A stretch of 64,000 nt of DNA from Nocardioides sp. JQ2195 (lineage in GTDB: Bacteria > Actinomycetota > Actinomycetes > Propionibacteriales > Nocardioidaceae), in assembly GCF_012272695.1 (NCBI RefSeq), contig NZ_CP050902.1:2604001-2668000 (forward strand), written 5' to 3'. Made by a program: the position numbers and the translations under genes. Numbering within the stretch: position 1 is the stretch's first letter; the number at the start of each line of letters is the position of its first letter. Positions 17,083 to 26,765 of the stretch are shown here, one piece after another. The notes under the pieces are model-generated. The model was not told the DNA's origin. It saw only the letters and a list, made by a program, of their open reading frames with translations, and did not search any database.

Positions 17083-18615
17083 TCAGTTGACCTGGCGGTC
17101 CTGGCCCTCCCAGTAGGGCGCGCGCAGCTTGAACTTCTGCAGCTTGCCGGTCGCCGTCCGGGCCAGCTCGTCGCGGAACTCGATGGAGGTCGGGGCCTTG
17201 TAGCCGGCGGCCTTGTCCTTGCACCAGGCGATCAGGTCCGCCTCGGTGGCCTCCGTGTCGGGGGCCAGCACCACGAGCGCCTTGATCGTCTCGCCCCACT
17301 TCTCGCTGGGCACGCCGATCACCGCGACCTCGGCGACGGCCGGGTGGGAGAAGAGCACGTCCTCGACCTCGATGGAGCTGACGTTCTCACCGCCGGTGAT
17401 GATCACGTCCTTCTTCCGGTCGGCGATGGTGAGGTAGCCGTCGTCACCGACCACTCCCCCGTCTCCGGTGTGGAACCAGTCCCCGGCCAGGCACCGCTCG
17501 GTCTCCTCGGGGTTCTGCCAGTAGCCCTGCAGCACGACGTTCGACCGGGCCAGCACCTCGCCCTGGTCGTCGGTCGACAGGCGTACGCCGATCGCGGGCG
17601 CGCCGGCGCGCACCAGCTTGCCGGCGCGTTCCTCGGTGGACAGGTCGTCCCACTCGGCGCGGGTCCGGTTGATGGTGAGCAGGGGCGAGGTCTCGGTGAG
17701 GCCGTAGATCTGGATGAACTCCCAACCCAGCTCGGTCTCGACCCGCGCGACGGTCTTGGTGGGCGGCGGGGCGCCGGCCACGATGATGCGCACCTTGTCG
17801 CGACCGGGGATCTCGCCCTCCCAGTCGGCCGCGGCCTCGAGGACGGCGGCCACGACGGCCGGGGCGGCACACATCACGGTGACGCCGTGCTCCTCGACCC
17901 GGCGCAGGATCTCGGCACCGTCGATCTTCCGGATCACCACCTGCGGCACGCCGAGACCGGCCATCGCGAACGGCATGCCCCAGCCGTTGGCGTGGAACAT
18001 CGGGAGCGTGTGCAGATAGACGTCCCGGTCGGTCACGCCGGCATGCAGCCCGAAGGTCACCGCGTTGACCCAGATGTTGCGGTGGGTGATCTGCACGCCC
18101 TTCGGCCGAGCCGTGGTGCCGGACGTGTAGTTGATGCACGCGGTGGCGTTCTCGTCGGGCTCCCACGGCTTCGGCTCGACGCCCTCGCCGGCATAGATCT
18201 CGTCGTCGTCACCGATCACGAGCTTGAACTCGGCCTTGACGTCGGCAAGGGTCTCCTCCAGCTCGGGGTCGACCAGCAGCATGCGGGCACCGGAGTGCTC
18301 CACGATGTAGGAGACCTCGTCGGGCCGCAGCCGGAAGTTGATCGGCACCAGCACGCGACCGTGGCCGGCCACGCCGAAGAACGAGGTCAGCAGGCGGGCG
18401 CTGTTGTGGGAGACCACCGCGACCCGGTCACCGAAACCGATGCCCAGCTCGTCGAGCTTCGCTGCCTGGCGCTTGGCGCGCGCCGCGATCTCCGCATAGC
18501 TGAGCGTGCCCTGCGAAGGGGCGGGCTGGTCGGGTTCGTCAACGACCCCGACACGGTCGCCGTAGACCGTGGCGGCACGGTCGATGAAGTCAGCGATCTG
18601 GAACTGGACGAGCAT
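17083..18615 (-). CDS. Acyl-CoA synthetase (AMP-binding, FadD-type)
   Basis: A 510-residue adenylate-forming enzyme that activates a fatty or other carboxylic acid to its CoA thioester. Motifs: P-loop YTSGTTARPKGV, FHANGWGMPF, YGLTETSP, GDWFHTGDGG, DRKKDVIITGGENVSS and the C-terminal catalytic Lys in ATGKLQKFKLR. Length is typical of medium-chain ligases. Start ATG 18615 with GGAGG 5 nt upstream. A 17-bp palindrome (18625-18641) directly upstream suggests control by a TetR-type repressor not encoded in this window. Substrate not determined. Confidence 0.92.
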   Translation of the reverse strand: MLVQFQIADFIDRAATVYGDRVGVVDEPDQPAPSQGTLSYAEIAARAKRQAAKLDELGIGFGDRVAVVSHNSARLLTSFFGVAGHGRVLVPINFRLRPDEVSYIVEHSGARMLLVDPELEETLADVKAEFKLVIGDDDEIYAGEGVEPKPWEPDENATACINYTSGTTARPKGVQITHRNIWVNAVTFGLHAGVTDRDVYLHTLPMFHANGWGMPFAMAGLGVPQVVIRKIDGAEILRRVEEHGVTVMCAAPAVVAAVLEAAADWEGEIPGRDKVRIIVAGAPPPTKTVARVETELGWEFIQIYGLTETSPLLTINRTRAEWDDLSTEERAGKLVRAGAPAIGVRLSTDDQGEVLARSNVVLQGYWQNPEETERCLAGDWFHTGDGGVVGDDGYLTIADRKKDVIITGGENVSSIEVEDVLFSHPAVAEVAVIGVPSEKWGETIKALVVLAPDTEATEADLIAWCKDKAAGYKAPTSIEFRDELARTATGKLQKFKLRAPYWEGQDRQVN

Positions 18616-18624
18616 GAGGCCTCC

Positions 18625-18641
18625 ATCACAAGTGTTGTGAT
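18625..18641. promoter_or_regulatory. 17-bp palindromic operator before acyl-CoA ligase
   Basis: ATCACAA GTG TTGTGAT, two perfect 7-bp arms, 10 bp upstream of the ligase start codon. Size and position suit a TetR-family repressor of fatty-acid metabolism; the regulator is not in the window. Confidence 0.6.
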
Positions 18642-18724
18642 TTCCACCTTAGCCACTGCCGGAGGGTGCCGGACCGCGTCGACGATCCCGCATCGGCGGA
18701 CGGTCGGATCCGCGCGCCGAACGG

Positions 18725-18772
18725 ATCGACGTGGAGATCGACCTGGAGATCGACACGGAGATCGACGTGGAG
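18725..18772. repeat. 12-bp tandem repeat (ATCGACGTGGAG)
   Basis: Four copies starting at 18725, 18737, 18749 and 18761, differing only at two central bases. They lie just 3' of tRNA-Val in its direction of transcription. Confidence 0.85.
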
Positions 18773-18782
18773 AAGGACGTGG

Positions 18783-18854
18783 TGGGCGCAGAGGGGATCG
18801 AACCCCCGACATCTTCCTTGTAAGGGAAGCGCTCTACCGCTGAGCTATGCGCCC
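18783..18854 (-). tRNA. tRNA-Val (anticodon TAC)
   Basis: A 72-nt cloverleaf on the minus strand. The acceptor stem GGGCGCA pairs with TGCGCCC, followed by discriminator A. The anticodon stem is CTTCC/GGAAG with loop CTTACAA, giving anticodon TAC. The T-loop GGTTCGATCCC is standard. The full CCA tail is not encoded. Confidence 0.95.
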
Positions 18855-18916
18855 CGGAGCGCGGCACAGACTACGCGACTGGGCGCCGGCGACGTGAACC
18901 GCGGGCAAATGAGAGC

Positions 18917-18952
18917 TGCGGCCGCCGGAGTCTCGGGTCTCCGGCGGCCGCA
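18917..18952. terminator. 14-bp GC hairpin downstream of peroxiredoxin
   Basis: TGCGGCCGCCGGAG (18917-18930), an 8-nt loop, then its exact complement (18939-18952). It follows the minus-strand peroxiredoxin gene, as expected for a terminator without a U-tract. Confidence 0.55.
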
Positions 18953-19029
18953 ACACGCACAGTCTCACCCGAGCCCGCCGGGCTTGTCCCGCAGATCCCG
19001 AAAACTCGCGGAGATTTGCTCACAGTGGT

Positions 19030-19494
19030 CTAGGCCAGCGCCTGCAGCTGCCCCAGGTGCTCGTCGAGGTCGCGCCCCTCGGGCATGGCGTTGTGCACCG
19101 CCCAGGAGATGCGCCCGGCCTTGTCCACGACGTACGACGACCGCCTGGGGCAGCCCTTGGCCTCGTCGAAGACGTCGTACGCGCGCGACACCTCGCCGTG
19201 CGGCCAGAAGTCGGAGAGCAGCGGGAAGTTGAGGCCGTCCCGGTCGGCGAAGGCGCGCACCGAGTAGATCGGGTCACACGAGATCGCCACCACCTCGGTG
19301 TCGAAGGTGAGGAACTCGTCGAGGCGGTCACGGATCCCGGTGAGCTCGCCGGTGCACACGCCGGAGAACGCGTAGGGGTAGAAGAAGAGGGCCACGGCCT
19401 TCTTCCCACGGAACGAGGAGAGCTCGACGTCCTGGCCGAACTGGTCACGCAGAGTGAAGTCCGGAGCGTCGTCGCCCACTTGCAGAGATGTCAC
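19030..19494 (-). CDS. Peroxiredoxin, AhpE/AhpC-TSA type
   Basis: A 154-residue thioredoxin-fold peroxidase that reduces peroxides. The peroxidatic Cys is in PYAFSGVCTGEL, with the family Thr replaced within the F-S-x-V-C context typical of AhpE, and the conserved Arg is in GCPRRSSYVVD. The N-terminus (VGDDAPDFTLRDQFGQDVEL) is canonical. A second Cys occurs in ISCDP and another in KGCPRR, so the resolving mechanism is unclear. Start GTG 19494. The 36-nt hairpin at 18917-18952 probably ends the transcript. Confidence 0.9.
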   Translation of the reverse strand: MTSLQVGDDAPDFTLRDQFGQDVELSSFRGKKAVALFFYPYAFSGVCTGELTGIRDRLDEFLTFDTEVVAISCDPIYSVRAFADRDGLNFPLLSDFWPHGEVSRAYDVFDEAKGCPRRSSYVVDKAGRISWAVHNAMPEGRDLDEHLGQLQALA

Positions 19495-19543
19495 CGGGAG
19501 CCTGTCCTAGGATTCGGGTTGTTCACGACCAAGGGGGATGTTC

Positions 19544-20362
19544 ATGTCTTACCGCCATCTTCGCACTAGCGCTGTGGCGCTCGTGTGTGGGCTGCTCCTG
19601 CTCGTCTCCGGATGTGGCGAGGAGCAGGCGAGTGAGCTCAACGCGGAGATGGGTCCGTCCGCGGCATCACCCACGCCCGACTCCGACCCGCTCGCCGGCG
19701 CGCCCACCGAGGGTTCCTGCTACCGGCTGAACGACAGCCAGATCAACGCCCCGACGAGCTCGAGGAAGCCGCTGTCGGACTGCTACTCCCGGCACAACAC
19801 CTACACCTACCTGGTCGGCATGTTCCCCGAGGGAACGACCAGCTCCGACACGCAGCGGGTGCAGAACCAGTGCCAGAAGCACCTCGCCACGGCGACCGGG
19901 CTGACCCAGGACGAGCTGGTCGGCACGGTCCTCGAGTGGATCTGGTTCGAACCGACCACCAAGCAGTGGAGTGCCGGCGCCCGTTGGTTCCGCTGCGACA
20001 TGGTGGCCCGGCTCAACGACGAGACGTTCCGGCTGCCCGAGACCACCTACCTCACCAACGAGTTCACCGACGGCATCCCCGACCAGTACGCCCGCTGCAT
20101 CACGCCGGGACCCGACACCGACGGTGACGGCCACGAGGACGCCAAGTACCTCACCTGCGACAAGCCCCACCAGTACCGCTTCGCCGGCTCGTTCGAGGGC
20201 AAGGGCACGAAGTACCCCGGCGAGAAGGCGCTCCAGGCGATGACCGACGAGCGGTGTGCCGAGCTGACGCAGACCAACCAGTGGTGGGCCACATGGCCGC
20301 GCCAGACCTACTGGGAGAGCGGACACCGCCGGATGTCCTGCTACAAGATGTCGAGCAGCTGA
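19544..20362 (+). CDS. Lipoprotein with septum-formation-like Cys-rich domain
   Basis: A 272-residue lipoprotein. The signal peptide ends in lipobox LVSGC near residue 25, followed by an Ala/Pro/Asp linker. The mature part contains seven further Cys and a repeated layout (CYRLN, LSDCYSRHNTYTYLVG, then RCITPGP, LTCDKPHQYRFAG), two copies of the domain described as septum-formation-like in actinobacteria. Function is unproven. ATG 19544 is preferred because GGGGG sits 6 nt upstream; an ATG at 19538 would have no spacing. Confidence 0.75.
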   Translation: MSYRHLRTSAVALVCGLLLLVSGCGEEQASELNAEMGPSAASPTPDSDPLAGAPTEGSCYRLNDSQINAPTSSRKPLSDCYSRHNTYTYLVGMFPEGTTSSDTQRVQNQCQKHLATATGLTQDELVGTVLEWIWFEPTTKQWSAGARWFRCDMVARLNDETFRLPETTYLTNEFTDGIPDQYARCITPGPDTDGDGHEDAKYLTCDKPHQYRFAGSFEGKGTKYPGEKALQAMTDERCAELTQTNQWWATWPRQTYWESGHRRMSCYKMSSS

Positions 20363-20427
20363 TCAGCCGTCAGTCCGGGCCGACGCCTTCGTCCCGCCCG
20401 GTCTGCTGAGCAGAGCTGCTCGAGGGC

Positions 20428-22032
20428 TCAGCCCTGCCACTCGGCGAGCTCGCGCTTGAGCACCTTGCCGGTGGCGTTGCGCGGCAGCTCGTCGAGGAAG
20501 ACGAACTCGCGGGGCACCTTGAACCGGGCCAGGTTGGCCTTCACCCAGTCCTTGAGCTCCTCGTCGTCGACGGCGCCCGAGACCACGACGAAGGCCCGCA
20601 GGCGCTTGCCGAACTCGGCGTCGTCGATGCCGATCGCAGCGGCCTCGACCACCGCGTCGTGGCGACACAGGCAGTCCTCGACCTCCTTGGGGAAGACGTT
20701 CTCCCCCCCGGAGACGATCATCTCGTCGTCCCGGCCCTCGACGAACAGCCGACCGGACTCGTCGAAGCGACCGACGTCGCCGCTCGACATCAGGCCATCG
20801 ATGAGCTCCTTGTGCCCGCCACCGGTGTACCCCTCGAAGAGCAGACCGTTGCCGACGAAGATCCGGCCGGACTGCCCGTCGGGCACCGGCTCGCCGTCGT
20901 TGTCGACGATGCGTACGACGGTGGCGTGCGGCGGCTTCCCGGCGCTGTCGGGAGCCACTCGCAGGTCCTCGGGCGTCGCGATCGAGGCATAGGCCACCTC
21001 GGTCGAGCCGTAGATGTTGTAGAGGGTGTCGCCGAACCTGTCCATCCATGCCGTGGCCAGGTCGCCGGGCAGGGCCGAGCCAGAGGCGGCCACCACCTTG
21101 ACGGAGGAGAAGTCGTGGGCGTCGAGGGTCTCGGCGGGCAGCTGCAGGATGCGTTGCAGCATCACCGGGATCACGACGACGGAGTCGCACTCGTTGTCGG
21201 AGACGACTCGCAGCGCGGTCTCCGGGTCGAAGCGACGCGTCAGCACGGCCGTCGAGCCGAGCAGCATGCCCAGGGCCAGGTGCGCGAAGCCCCACGTGTG
21301 GAACAGCGGGGCCGCGATGTGGGTCTTCCACCGGGCCCGCAACGGCATCCGCGACAGCAGCGACACCGCCGCACCGATGCCGGCCTCGTTGCGCGGCGCC
21401 CCCTTCGGCGTACCGGTCGTGCCCGAGGTGAGGATGATCGTGCGCGAGTGGCGCGTGGGCGGCTTGAGATCGGCGGTCGAGCCCGCCGCGATCAGCCTCT
21501 CGAGCGTGCTCTCCTCGGTGGCACCGTCGACCCAGGCGAGGATGCGGTTCCCGACCTCGGCCCCCTCGAGCAGCCCGGTGAACTCCTCGTCGTGGATGAC
21601 GGCGCTGGGCTTCTCGCGCTCGAGCACGTCGACCAGCTGTGGTCCGGCGAAGGCGGTGTTGAGGTAGAGCACGTCGGCTCCCAGCTTGGCGACCGCCAGG
21701 CTGGCATCGACGAAGCCCCGGTGGTTGCGGCACATCACCGCGACGGCGTCGCCCTCGGAGATGCCACGAGAGCGCAGGCTGGAGGCCAGCGCGTTGCTGC
21801 GCCGGTGGATGTCACCGAAGGTGAGCGTGCCCAGCTCGTCGACCAGCCCGGGCCGGTCCGGGTGGCGCACGGCCAGCGAGGCGAACCCGCCGGCCGGCCC
21901 GGTCCCCCACTGCAGCACCGTCCTGCCGAGACGGGCCAGCGTCACCGGGGAGTAGGGGCGGATCACACCCGATCCGGCCAGCACCTTCGCGGAGATGACA
22001 CCTGATTGCAGGCGTTCGCGCCCCTTGCCCAT
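20428..22032 (-). CDS. Long-chain acyl-CoA synthetase-like (AMP-binding)
   Basis: A 534-residue adenylate-forming enzyme resembling mycobacterial FadD2/FadD12-type ligases. P-loop LTSGTTGTPKGAPRNE, PLFHTWGFAHL, NIYGSTEVAY, SSGDVGRFDESGRLFVEGRD, and C-terminal RNATGKVLKREL with the catalytic Lys. The N-terminal ~60 residues (GVIRPYSPVTLARLG) are characteristic of this subgroup. AAAGGA lies 7 nt upstream of ATG 22032. It is the second acyl ligase within 5 kb but clearly a different subfamily. Acyl preference unknown. Confidence 0.9.
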   Translation of the reverse strand: MGKGRERLQSGVISAKVLAGSGVIRPYSPVTLARLGRTVLQWGTGPAGGFASLAVRHPDRPGLVDELGTLTFGDIHRRSNALASSLRSRGISEGDAVAVMCRNHRGFVDASLAVAKLGADVLYLNTAFAGPQLVDVLEREKPSAVIHDEEFTGLLEGAEVGNRILAWVDGATEESTLERLIAAGSTADLKPPTRHSRTIILTSGTTGTPKGAPRNEAGIGAAVSLLSRMPLRARWKTHIAAPLFHTWGFAHLALGMLLGSTAVLTRRFDPETALRVVSDNECDSVVVIPVMLQRILQLPAETLDAHDFSSVKVVAASGSALPGDLATAWMDRFGDTLYNIYGSTEVAYASIATPEDLRVAPDSAGKPPHATVVRIVDNDGEPVPDGQSGRIFVGNGLLFEGYTGGGHKELIDGLMSSGDVGRFDESGRLFVEGRDDEMIVSGGENVFPKEVEDCLCRHDAVVEAAAIGIDDAEFGKRLRAFVVVSGAVDDEELKDWVKANLARFKVPREFVFLDELPRNATGKVLKRELAEWQG

Positions 22033-22079
22033 GGGTCGTCCTTTCGGCTGCCGCCGCGACGGCGGGTCTTCGATCGAGG

Positions 22080-22511
22080 TCAGTGGGCTGACTTCGGCGC
22101 CACGAGAGAGGTGGCCGCCCAGTCCTTGCTCACCGTGGCAGTGGTGGTCTGCGACAGCCCTGCAATGGGAGCAGCCTCCGCGACGTCGGCGGGGTCGACC
22201 GATCCGGGGCGGCCCACCTTGGGCGTCAGCAGCCAGATGACACCGCCGCCGACGAGGTCCGTCAGCGAGTCGACCAGCGCGTCCACGAGGTCACCGTCGT
22301 CGTCGCGCCACCACAGCACGACGGCGTCGACGACGTTGCCGTAGTCGCCGTCGACCATGTCGGCGTCGATGGAGTCCTCGATCTGGATCCGGAGATCCTC
22401 ATCGGTGTCGTTGTCCCAGCCAAGTTCCTGGATCACCAGTCCGGGCTTGAAGCCCAGACGTGCACCTGCACCGGCATTCTGGGTGGCCTCGCCACCCGCG
22501 GTCGAACTCAA
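22080..22511 (-). CDS. DUF3052 family protein
   Basis: A 143-residue protein of the DUF3052 family, which in actinobacteria is typically divergent from aceE. Conserved stretch: GARLGFKPGLVIQELGWDND, then VLWWRDDDGDLVDALVD and VIWLLTPKVGRPG. Function unknown. The frame has no suitable ATG near the family's N-terminus; TTG at 22511 gives SSTAGGEATQNAG and has GGAGG 6 nt upstream, so I use it. The 163 bp to aceE must hold both promoters. Confidence 0.85.
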   Translation of the reverse strand: MSSTAGGEATQNAGAGARLGFKPGLVIQELGWDNDTDEDLRIQIEDSIDADMVDGDYGNVVDAVVLWWRDDDGDLVDALVDSLTDLVGGGVIWLLTPKVGRPGSVDPADVAEAAPIAGLSQTTTATVSKDWAATSLVAPKSAH

Positions 22512-22674
22512 CTGACGCCTCCAGTCACGCGATTGCAAGAAATTGGTGCCCGTAGTCCACCGGACATCCCGCCTGCGCGCAACCCTCGACGCGCAAGAGT
22601 GGGCACCTTTGGGCAAATCAGACCCTACCGTCGGGTAGATTTCTTCCCGGTCCTCAGCGTGCAACGATGGACGT

Positions 22675-25431
22675 GTGACCGACCTCTCCAAGCCCTCGAC
22701 TCCCCCCGTCATCCATGAGGGTCTTCCCACGCAACTGCCTGACATCGACCCCGAGGAGACCAGCGAGTGGCTGGCGTCCTTCGACTCGATGATCGACGAC
22801 CGCGGCCGCGATCGTGCCCGCTACCTGATGTTGCGCCTGCTCGAGCGGGCCCGCGAGAAGCAGGTCGGTGTCCCCGCGCTGCGCAGCACCGACTACATCA
22901 ACACGATCCCGCCGGAGCGCGAGCCGTGGTTCCCCGGCGACGAGGACGTCGAGCGCCGGATCCGCGCGTTCATCCGCTGGAACGCGGCCGTCATGGTCTC
23001 CAGCGCCAACCGCAAGGGCCTCGAGGTCGGCGGCCACATCGCGACGTACCAGTCCGCCGCCAGCCTCTACGAGGTCGGCTTCAACCACTTCTTCAAGGGC
23101 AAGGACGCCCCCGGTGGCGGCGACCAGATCTACATCCAGGGCCACGGCTCCCCCGGCATCTACGCCCGCGCCTTCCTCGAGGGTCGCCTGAGCGAGGAGC
23201 AGCTCTACCGCTTCCGCCAGGAGGTGCAGCACGGCAAGGGAGCCGGTCTCCCGTCCTACCCGCACCCGCGGCTGATGCCGGAGTTCTGGGAGTTCCCGAC
23301 GGTCTCGATGGGCCTGACCGGCATCAACTCGATCTACCAGGCTCGCTTCAACAAGTACCTGCACAACCGCACCATCAAGGACACCTCGCAGCAGCGGGTG
23401 TGGGCCTTCATGGGCGACGGCGAGATGGCCGAGCCGGAGTCGCTGGGCGCGATCCGCATCGCCGCTCGCGAGGAGCTCGACAACCTGACCTGGGTGATCA
23501 ACTGCAACCTCCAGCAGCTCGACGGCCCGGTGACCGGAAACGGCAAGATCATCCAGGAGCTCGAGGCCAACTTCCGCGGTGCCGGCTGGAACGTGATCAA
23601 GGTGATCTGGGGCCGCGAGTGGGACGCGCTGCTGGCCCGCGACGTCAACGGTGTCCTGGTCAACCGGATGAACAACACCCCCGACGGCCAGTTCCAGACC
23701 TACTCCCGTGAGTCCGGCGGCTACGTCCGCGACCACTTCTTCGGCGTCGACAAGCGGCTGCGCGCGATGGTCGAGCACATGACCGACCAGCAGATCCAGA
23801 AGCTGCCGCGCGGTGGGCACGACTACCGCAAGGTCTACTCGGCCTTCGACGCCGCGACCAAGCACGTCGGCCAGCCGACGGTGATCCTGGCGCACACCAT
23901 CAAGGGCTGGACGATCGACGCCCTCGAGGGCAAGAACGCCACCCACCAGATGAAGAAGCTGACCCTCGACGACCTGAAGAAGTACCGCGACCGGCTCTAC
24001 CTGCCGATCAGCGACCGCGAGCTCGACGAGTCCTACGAGCGCACCGGTGGTGCACCGTTCTTCCACCCCGGCAAGGACGCCGACGAGATCCAGTACATGA
24101 TGGAGCGTCGCAACGCGCTCGGCGGAGCCATTCCCCGCCGCGTCAACCGCGCCAAGCCGCTGACCCTGCCCGGCAACGAGATCTACGCCGAGCTCAAGCA
24201 AGGATCCGGCAAGAACAAGATCGCCACCACCATGGCCGTCGTCCGCCTGCTCAAGGACTGGATGAAGGACCCGGGCATCGGCGACCGCCTGGTGCCGATC
24301 GCGCCCGACGAGTACCGCACGTTCGGCATGGACGCGATGTTCCCGACCGCGAAGGTCTACAACCCCGGCGGCCAGCAGTACGAATCCGTCGACCGCAAGC
24401 TGTTGCTGGCCTACAAGGAGTCGGAGTCGGGCCAGATGCTGCACGAAGGCATCTCCGAGGCCGGCGCGATGGCCTCCGCGACCGCCGCCGGCTCGTCGTA
24501 CACCACGCACGGCGAGCACATGATCCCGTTCTACATCTTCTACTCGATGTTCGGGTTCCAGCGCACCGGCGACTCGATCTGGGCGATGGCCGACCAGATG
24601 GCCCGCGGCTTCCTGATCGGTGCCACCGCCGGTCGCACCACACTGACCGGCGAGGGCCTCCAGCACGCCGACGGCCACTCCCCGCTGCTGGCCACGACCA
24701 ACCCGGCGGTCGTGCACTACGACCCGGCCCTGGCCTACGAGGTCAGCCACATCATGCAGTCCGGCCTCGAGCGGATGTACGGCGAGCAGGCCGAGGACGT
24801 GATCTTCTACATCACGGTCTACAACGAGCCGGTCGCGCAACCCGCCGAGCCCGAGGGGGTCGACGTCGAGGGCATCCTCAAGGGCCTGCACAAGACAGCG
24901 ACCTCGGCGAAGGAAGGCCCGAAGGTGCAGCTGCTCGCCTCCGGCGTGGGCTACCCGTGGATCGAGAAGGCCGCGCAGCTGCTGGCCGACGAGTGGGGTG
25001 TCTCGGCCGACACCTGGTCGGTCACCTCGTGGAACGAGCTGGCCCGTGACGCGGTCGCCTCCGAGGAGTGGAACCTGCTGCACCCGGGCGAGACGCCCCG
25101 CACGGCGTACGTCTCGGACAAGCTCGGCTCACACGAGGGCCCGGTCGTCGCGGTCTCCGACTACATGGCCGCGGTGCCGCTGCAGATCGCACGCTGGGTT
25201 CCCAACGAGTACCGCGTGCTCGGCACCGACGGGTTCGGCTTCGCCGACACCCGGCCCGCCGCTCGCCGGTTCTTCCACGTGGATGCCGAGTCGGTCGTCG
25301 TCCAAGCCCTGCAGGCCCTGGCCGACTCCGGCGAGATCGACCCCGCGCTGGTGAAGCAGGCCTTCGACAAGTACCGCATCGACGACCCGACCGCGGTCGC
25401 CGACGTGATGCAGGAGGGCGGCGACGCCTAG
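22675..25431 (+). CDS. aceE: Pyruvate dehydrogenase E1 component, homodimeric type
   Basis: A 918-residue E1 subunit that decarboxylates pyruvate with thiamine diphosphate and feeds acetyl groups to E2 of the pyruvate dehydrogenase complex. The ThDP motif runs from [15 protein letters not shown] to [16 protein letters not shown]. The substrate-loop region [16 protein letters not shown] and the transketolase-like [16 protein letters not shown] are present, and the length matches AceE. GTG 22675 starts the protein (TDLSKPS). No E2/E3 genes lie nearby. The fatty acid synthesis cluster that uses acetyl-CoA follows directly. Confidence 0.97.
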   Translation: MTDLSKPSTPPVIHEGLPTQLPDIDPEETSEWLASFDSMIDDRGRDRARYLMLRLLERAREKQVGVPALRSTDYINTIPPEREPWFPGDEDVERRIRAFIRWNAAVMVSSANRKGLEVGGHIATYQSAASLYEVGFNHFFKGKDAPGGGDQIYIQGHGSPGIYARAFLEGRLSEEQLYRFRQEVQHGKGAGLPSYPHPRLMPEFWEFPTVSMGLTGINSIYQARFNKYLHNRTIKDTSQQRVWAFMGDGEMAEPESLGAIRIAAREELDNLTWVINCNLQQLDGPVTGNGKIIQELEANFRGAGWNVIKVIWGREWDALLARDVNGVLVNRMNNTPDGQFQTYSRESGGYVRDHFFGVDKRLRAMVEHMTDQQIQKLPRGGHDYRKVYSAFDAATKHVGQPTVILAHTIKGWTIDALEGKNATHQMKKLTLDDLKKYRDRLYLPISDRELDESYERTGGAPFFHPGKDADEIQYMMERRNALGGAIPRRVNRAKPLTLPGNEIYAELKQGSGKNKIATTMAVVRLLKDWMKDPGIGDRLVPIAPDEYRTFGMDAMFPTAKVYNPGGQQYESVDRKLLLAYKESESGQMLHEGISEAGAMASATAAGSSYTTHGEHMIPFYIFYSMFGFQRTGDSIWAMADQMARGFLIGATAGRTTLTGEGLQHADGHSPLLATTNPAVVHYDPALAYEVSHIMQSGLERMYGEQAEDVIFYITVYNEPVAQPAEPEGVDVEGILKGLHKTATSAKEGPKVQLLASGVGYPWIEKAAQLLADEWGVSADTWSVTSWNELARDAVASEEWNLLHPGETPRTAYVSDKLGSHEGPVVAVSDYMAAVPLQIARWVPNEYRVLGTDGFGFADTRPAARRFFHVDAESVVVQALQALADSGEIDPALVKQAFDKYRIDDPTAVADVMQEGGDA

Positions 25432-25450
25432 GCGGGCACAGCCGCCACCC

Positions 25451-26665
25451 ATGACCGGTCATCCGCCGCCCACCCCGCGTGAGCGGTCCTCCGAGCTGCT
25501 CCAGCGGGCGGTCGGGCGACTCAGCACCGCCGCGATGAACGGCATGGACCAGCAGAAGGCGTGGTTCCGCGAGCTGTCCGCCGAGGACCGCTCGTGGGTG
25601 GGGATGATCGTGCAGGCCGGCATCCGCGCGTTCGTCACCTGGTTCCGCGACCACGGCGACTCCTGGGACCTGTCCGTCGAGGACGACTCCGGGATCGCGG
25701 CGGAGGTGTTCGGCGCGGCGCCCCAGGCGCTGACCGGGGTGATCACCCTCCAGCAGACGGTCGAGCTGGTGCGTCTCACCATCGACGTCGTCGAGCAGAA
25801 CCTCGACGACCTGCTCGACGAGGAGCTGGCCCCGGTCGTCCACGAGGGTCTCCTGCGCTACGGCCGCGAGCTGGCCTTCGCCACGGCCGAGGTCTACGCC
25901 CGCGCCGCGGAGTCACGGGGTGCGTGGGACGCCCGCCTGGAGGCCCTGGTGGTCGACTCGGTGCTCCGCTCCGAGAGCGACGAGACCGTCCTCTCGCGGG
26001 CCAGCGCCCTCGGGTGGCGCGACGAGGGCGAGGTGGTCGTGGTGCTGGGCCGCGCCGCGACCGGCTCGCGGGTCGACATCTTCGACACCGTACGCCGCGG
26101 CGCACGGGTCGCCGGCATGGACGCGTTGTGCGCGATCCAGGGTGATCGGATGGTCGTCATCCTCGGTGGAGTGCGAGAACCGGACTCCGCCGGCAAGACC
26201 CTGAGCGACCGCTTCGCCGACGGCCCGGTGGTGTTCGGTCCGGTGGTCCCCGGCCTCGCCGATGCGCACCGGTCTGCCACCGCTGCCCAGGCCGGCTTCC
26301 GGGTGGCCACCGCCTGGCCCGACGCTCCCCGACCGGTCCGCGCCGACGACCTGCTGCCGGAGCGCGTCCTGGCCGGCGACGACTCCGCGCGTCGCCAGCT
26401 CATCGCCGAGGTCTTCGCCCCCCTCGCCGAGGGACGCGACACCCTGATCGGCACCCTCGACGCCTACTTCGAGCACGGTGGCTCGGTGGAGGGCACGGCG
26501 CGCGCCCTGTTCGTGCACCCCAACACCATCCGCTACCGGCTCCGGCAGACCGCCGAGGTCACCGGGCTGGCTCCGACCGATCCACGCGACGCCTACACCC
26601 TGCGGGTTGCGCTGACCTGTGGACGACTGGTGGATTCGGCTGGAACAGACCCCACTTCTGACTGA
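25451..26665 (+). CDS. fasR: PucR-type regulator of fatty acid synthesis (FasR-like)
   Basis: A 404-residue regulator with a GGDEF-like middle domain and a C-terminal helix-turn-helix (GGSVEGTARALFVHPNTIRY, then RLRQTAEVTG). In Streptomyces coelicolor the same family in the same place, directly upstream of fabD, is FasR, an activator of fabD-fabH-acpP-fabF; I transfer the name by position and family. It begins 19 bp after aceE. A palindrome at 26679-26697, between its stop and fabD, is a candidate binding site. Confidence 0.8.
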   Translation: MTGHPPPTPRERSSELLQRAVGRLSTAAMNGMDQQKAWFRELSAEDRSWVGMIVQAGIRAFVTWFRDHGDSWDLSVEDDSGIAAEVFGAAPQALTGVITLQQTVELVRLTIDVVEQNLDDLLDEELAPVVHEGLLRYGRELAFATAEVYARAAESRGAWDARLEALVVDSVLRSESDETVLSRASALGWRDEGEVVVVLGRAATGSRVDIFDTVRRGARVAGMDALCAIQGDRMVVILGGVREPDSAGKTLSDRFADGPVVFGPVVPGLADAHRSATAAQAGFRVATAWPDAPRPVRADDLLPERVLAGDDSARRQLIAEVFAPLAEGRDTLIGTLDAYFEHGGSVEGTARALFVHPNTIRYRLRQTAEVTGLAPTDPRDAYTLRVALTCGRLVDSAGTDPTSD

Positions 26666-26678
26666 CCAGTAACCAATT

Positions 26679-26697
26679 TTTGTGGAGACCCCACAAA
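26679..26697. promoter_or_regulatory. Palindrome upstream of fabD (candidate FasR site)
   Basis: TTTGTGG AGACC CCACAAA: perfect 7-bp arms with a 5-nt centre, 69 bp upstream of the fabD start and 13 bp after the regulator's stop. It is the obvious operator-like element of the fab operon; the binding protein is inferred. Confidence 0.6.
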
Positions 26698-26765
26698 GAA
26701 CCGCCGTCGGATTTCGTGCGCGCCCGACCCGCGCCCGACACCTCCGACACGGCAGAGTGGACAAC

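Noticed and set aside
17344..18843. Long plus-strand open frame over the acyl-CoA ligase
   Set aside because: Antisense shadow; amino-acid composition (Val/Asp/His/Arg) typical of reversed high-GC genes.
22654..25083. 809-codon minus-strand open frame over aceE
   Set aside because: Antisense shadow of a highly biased gene; aceE matches its family throughout.
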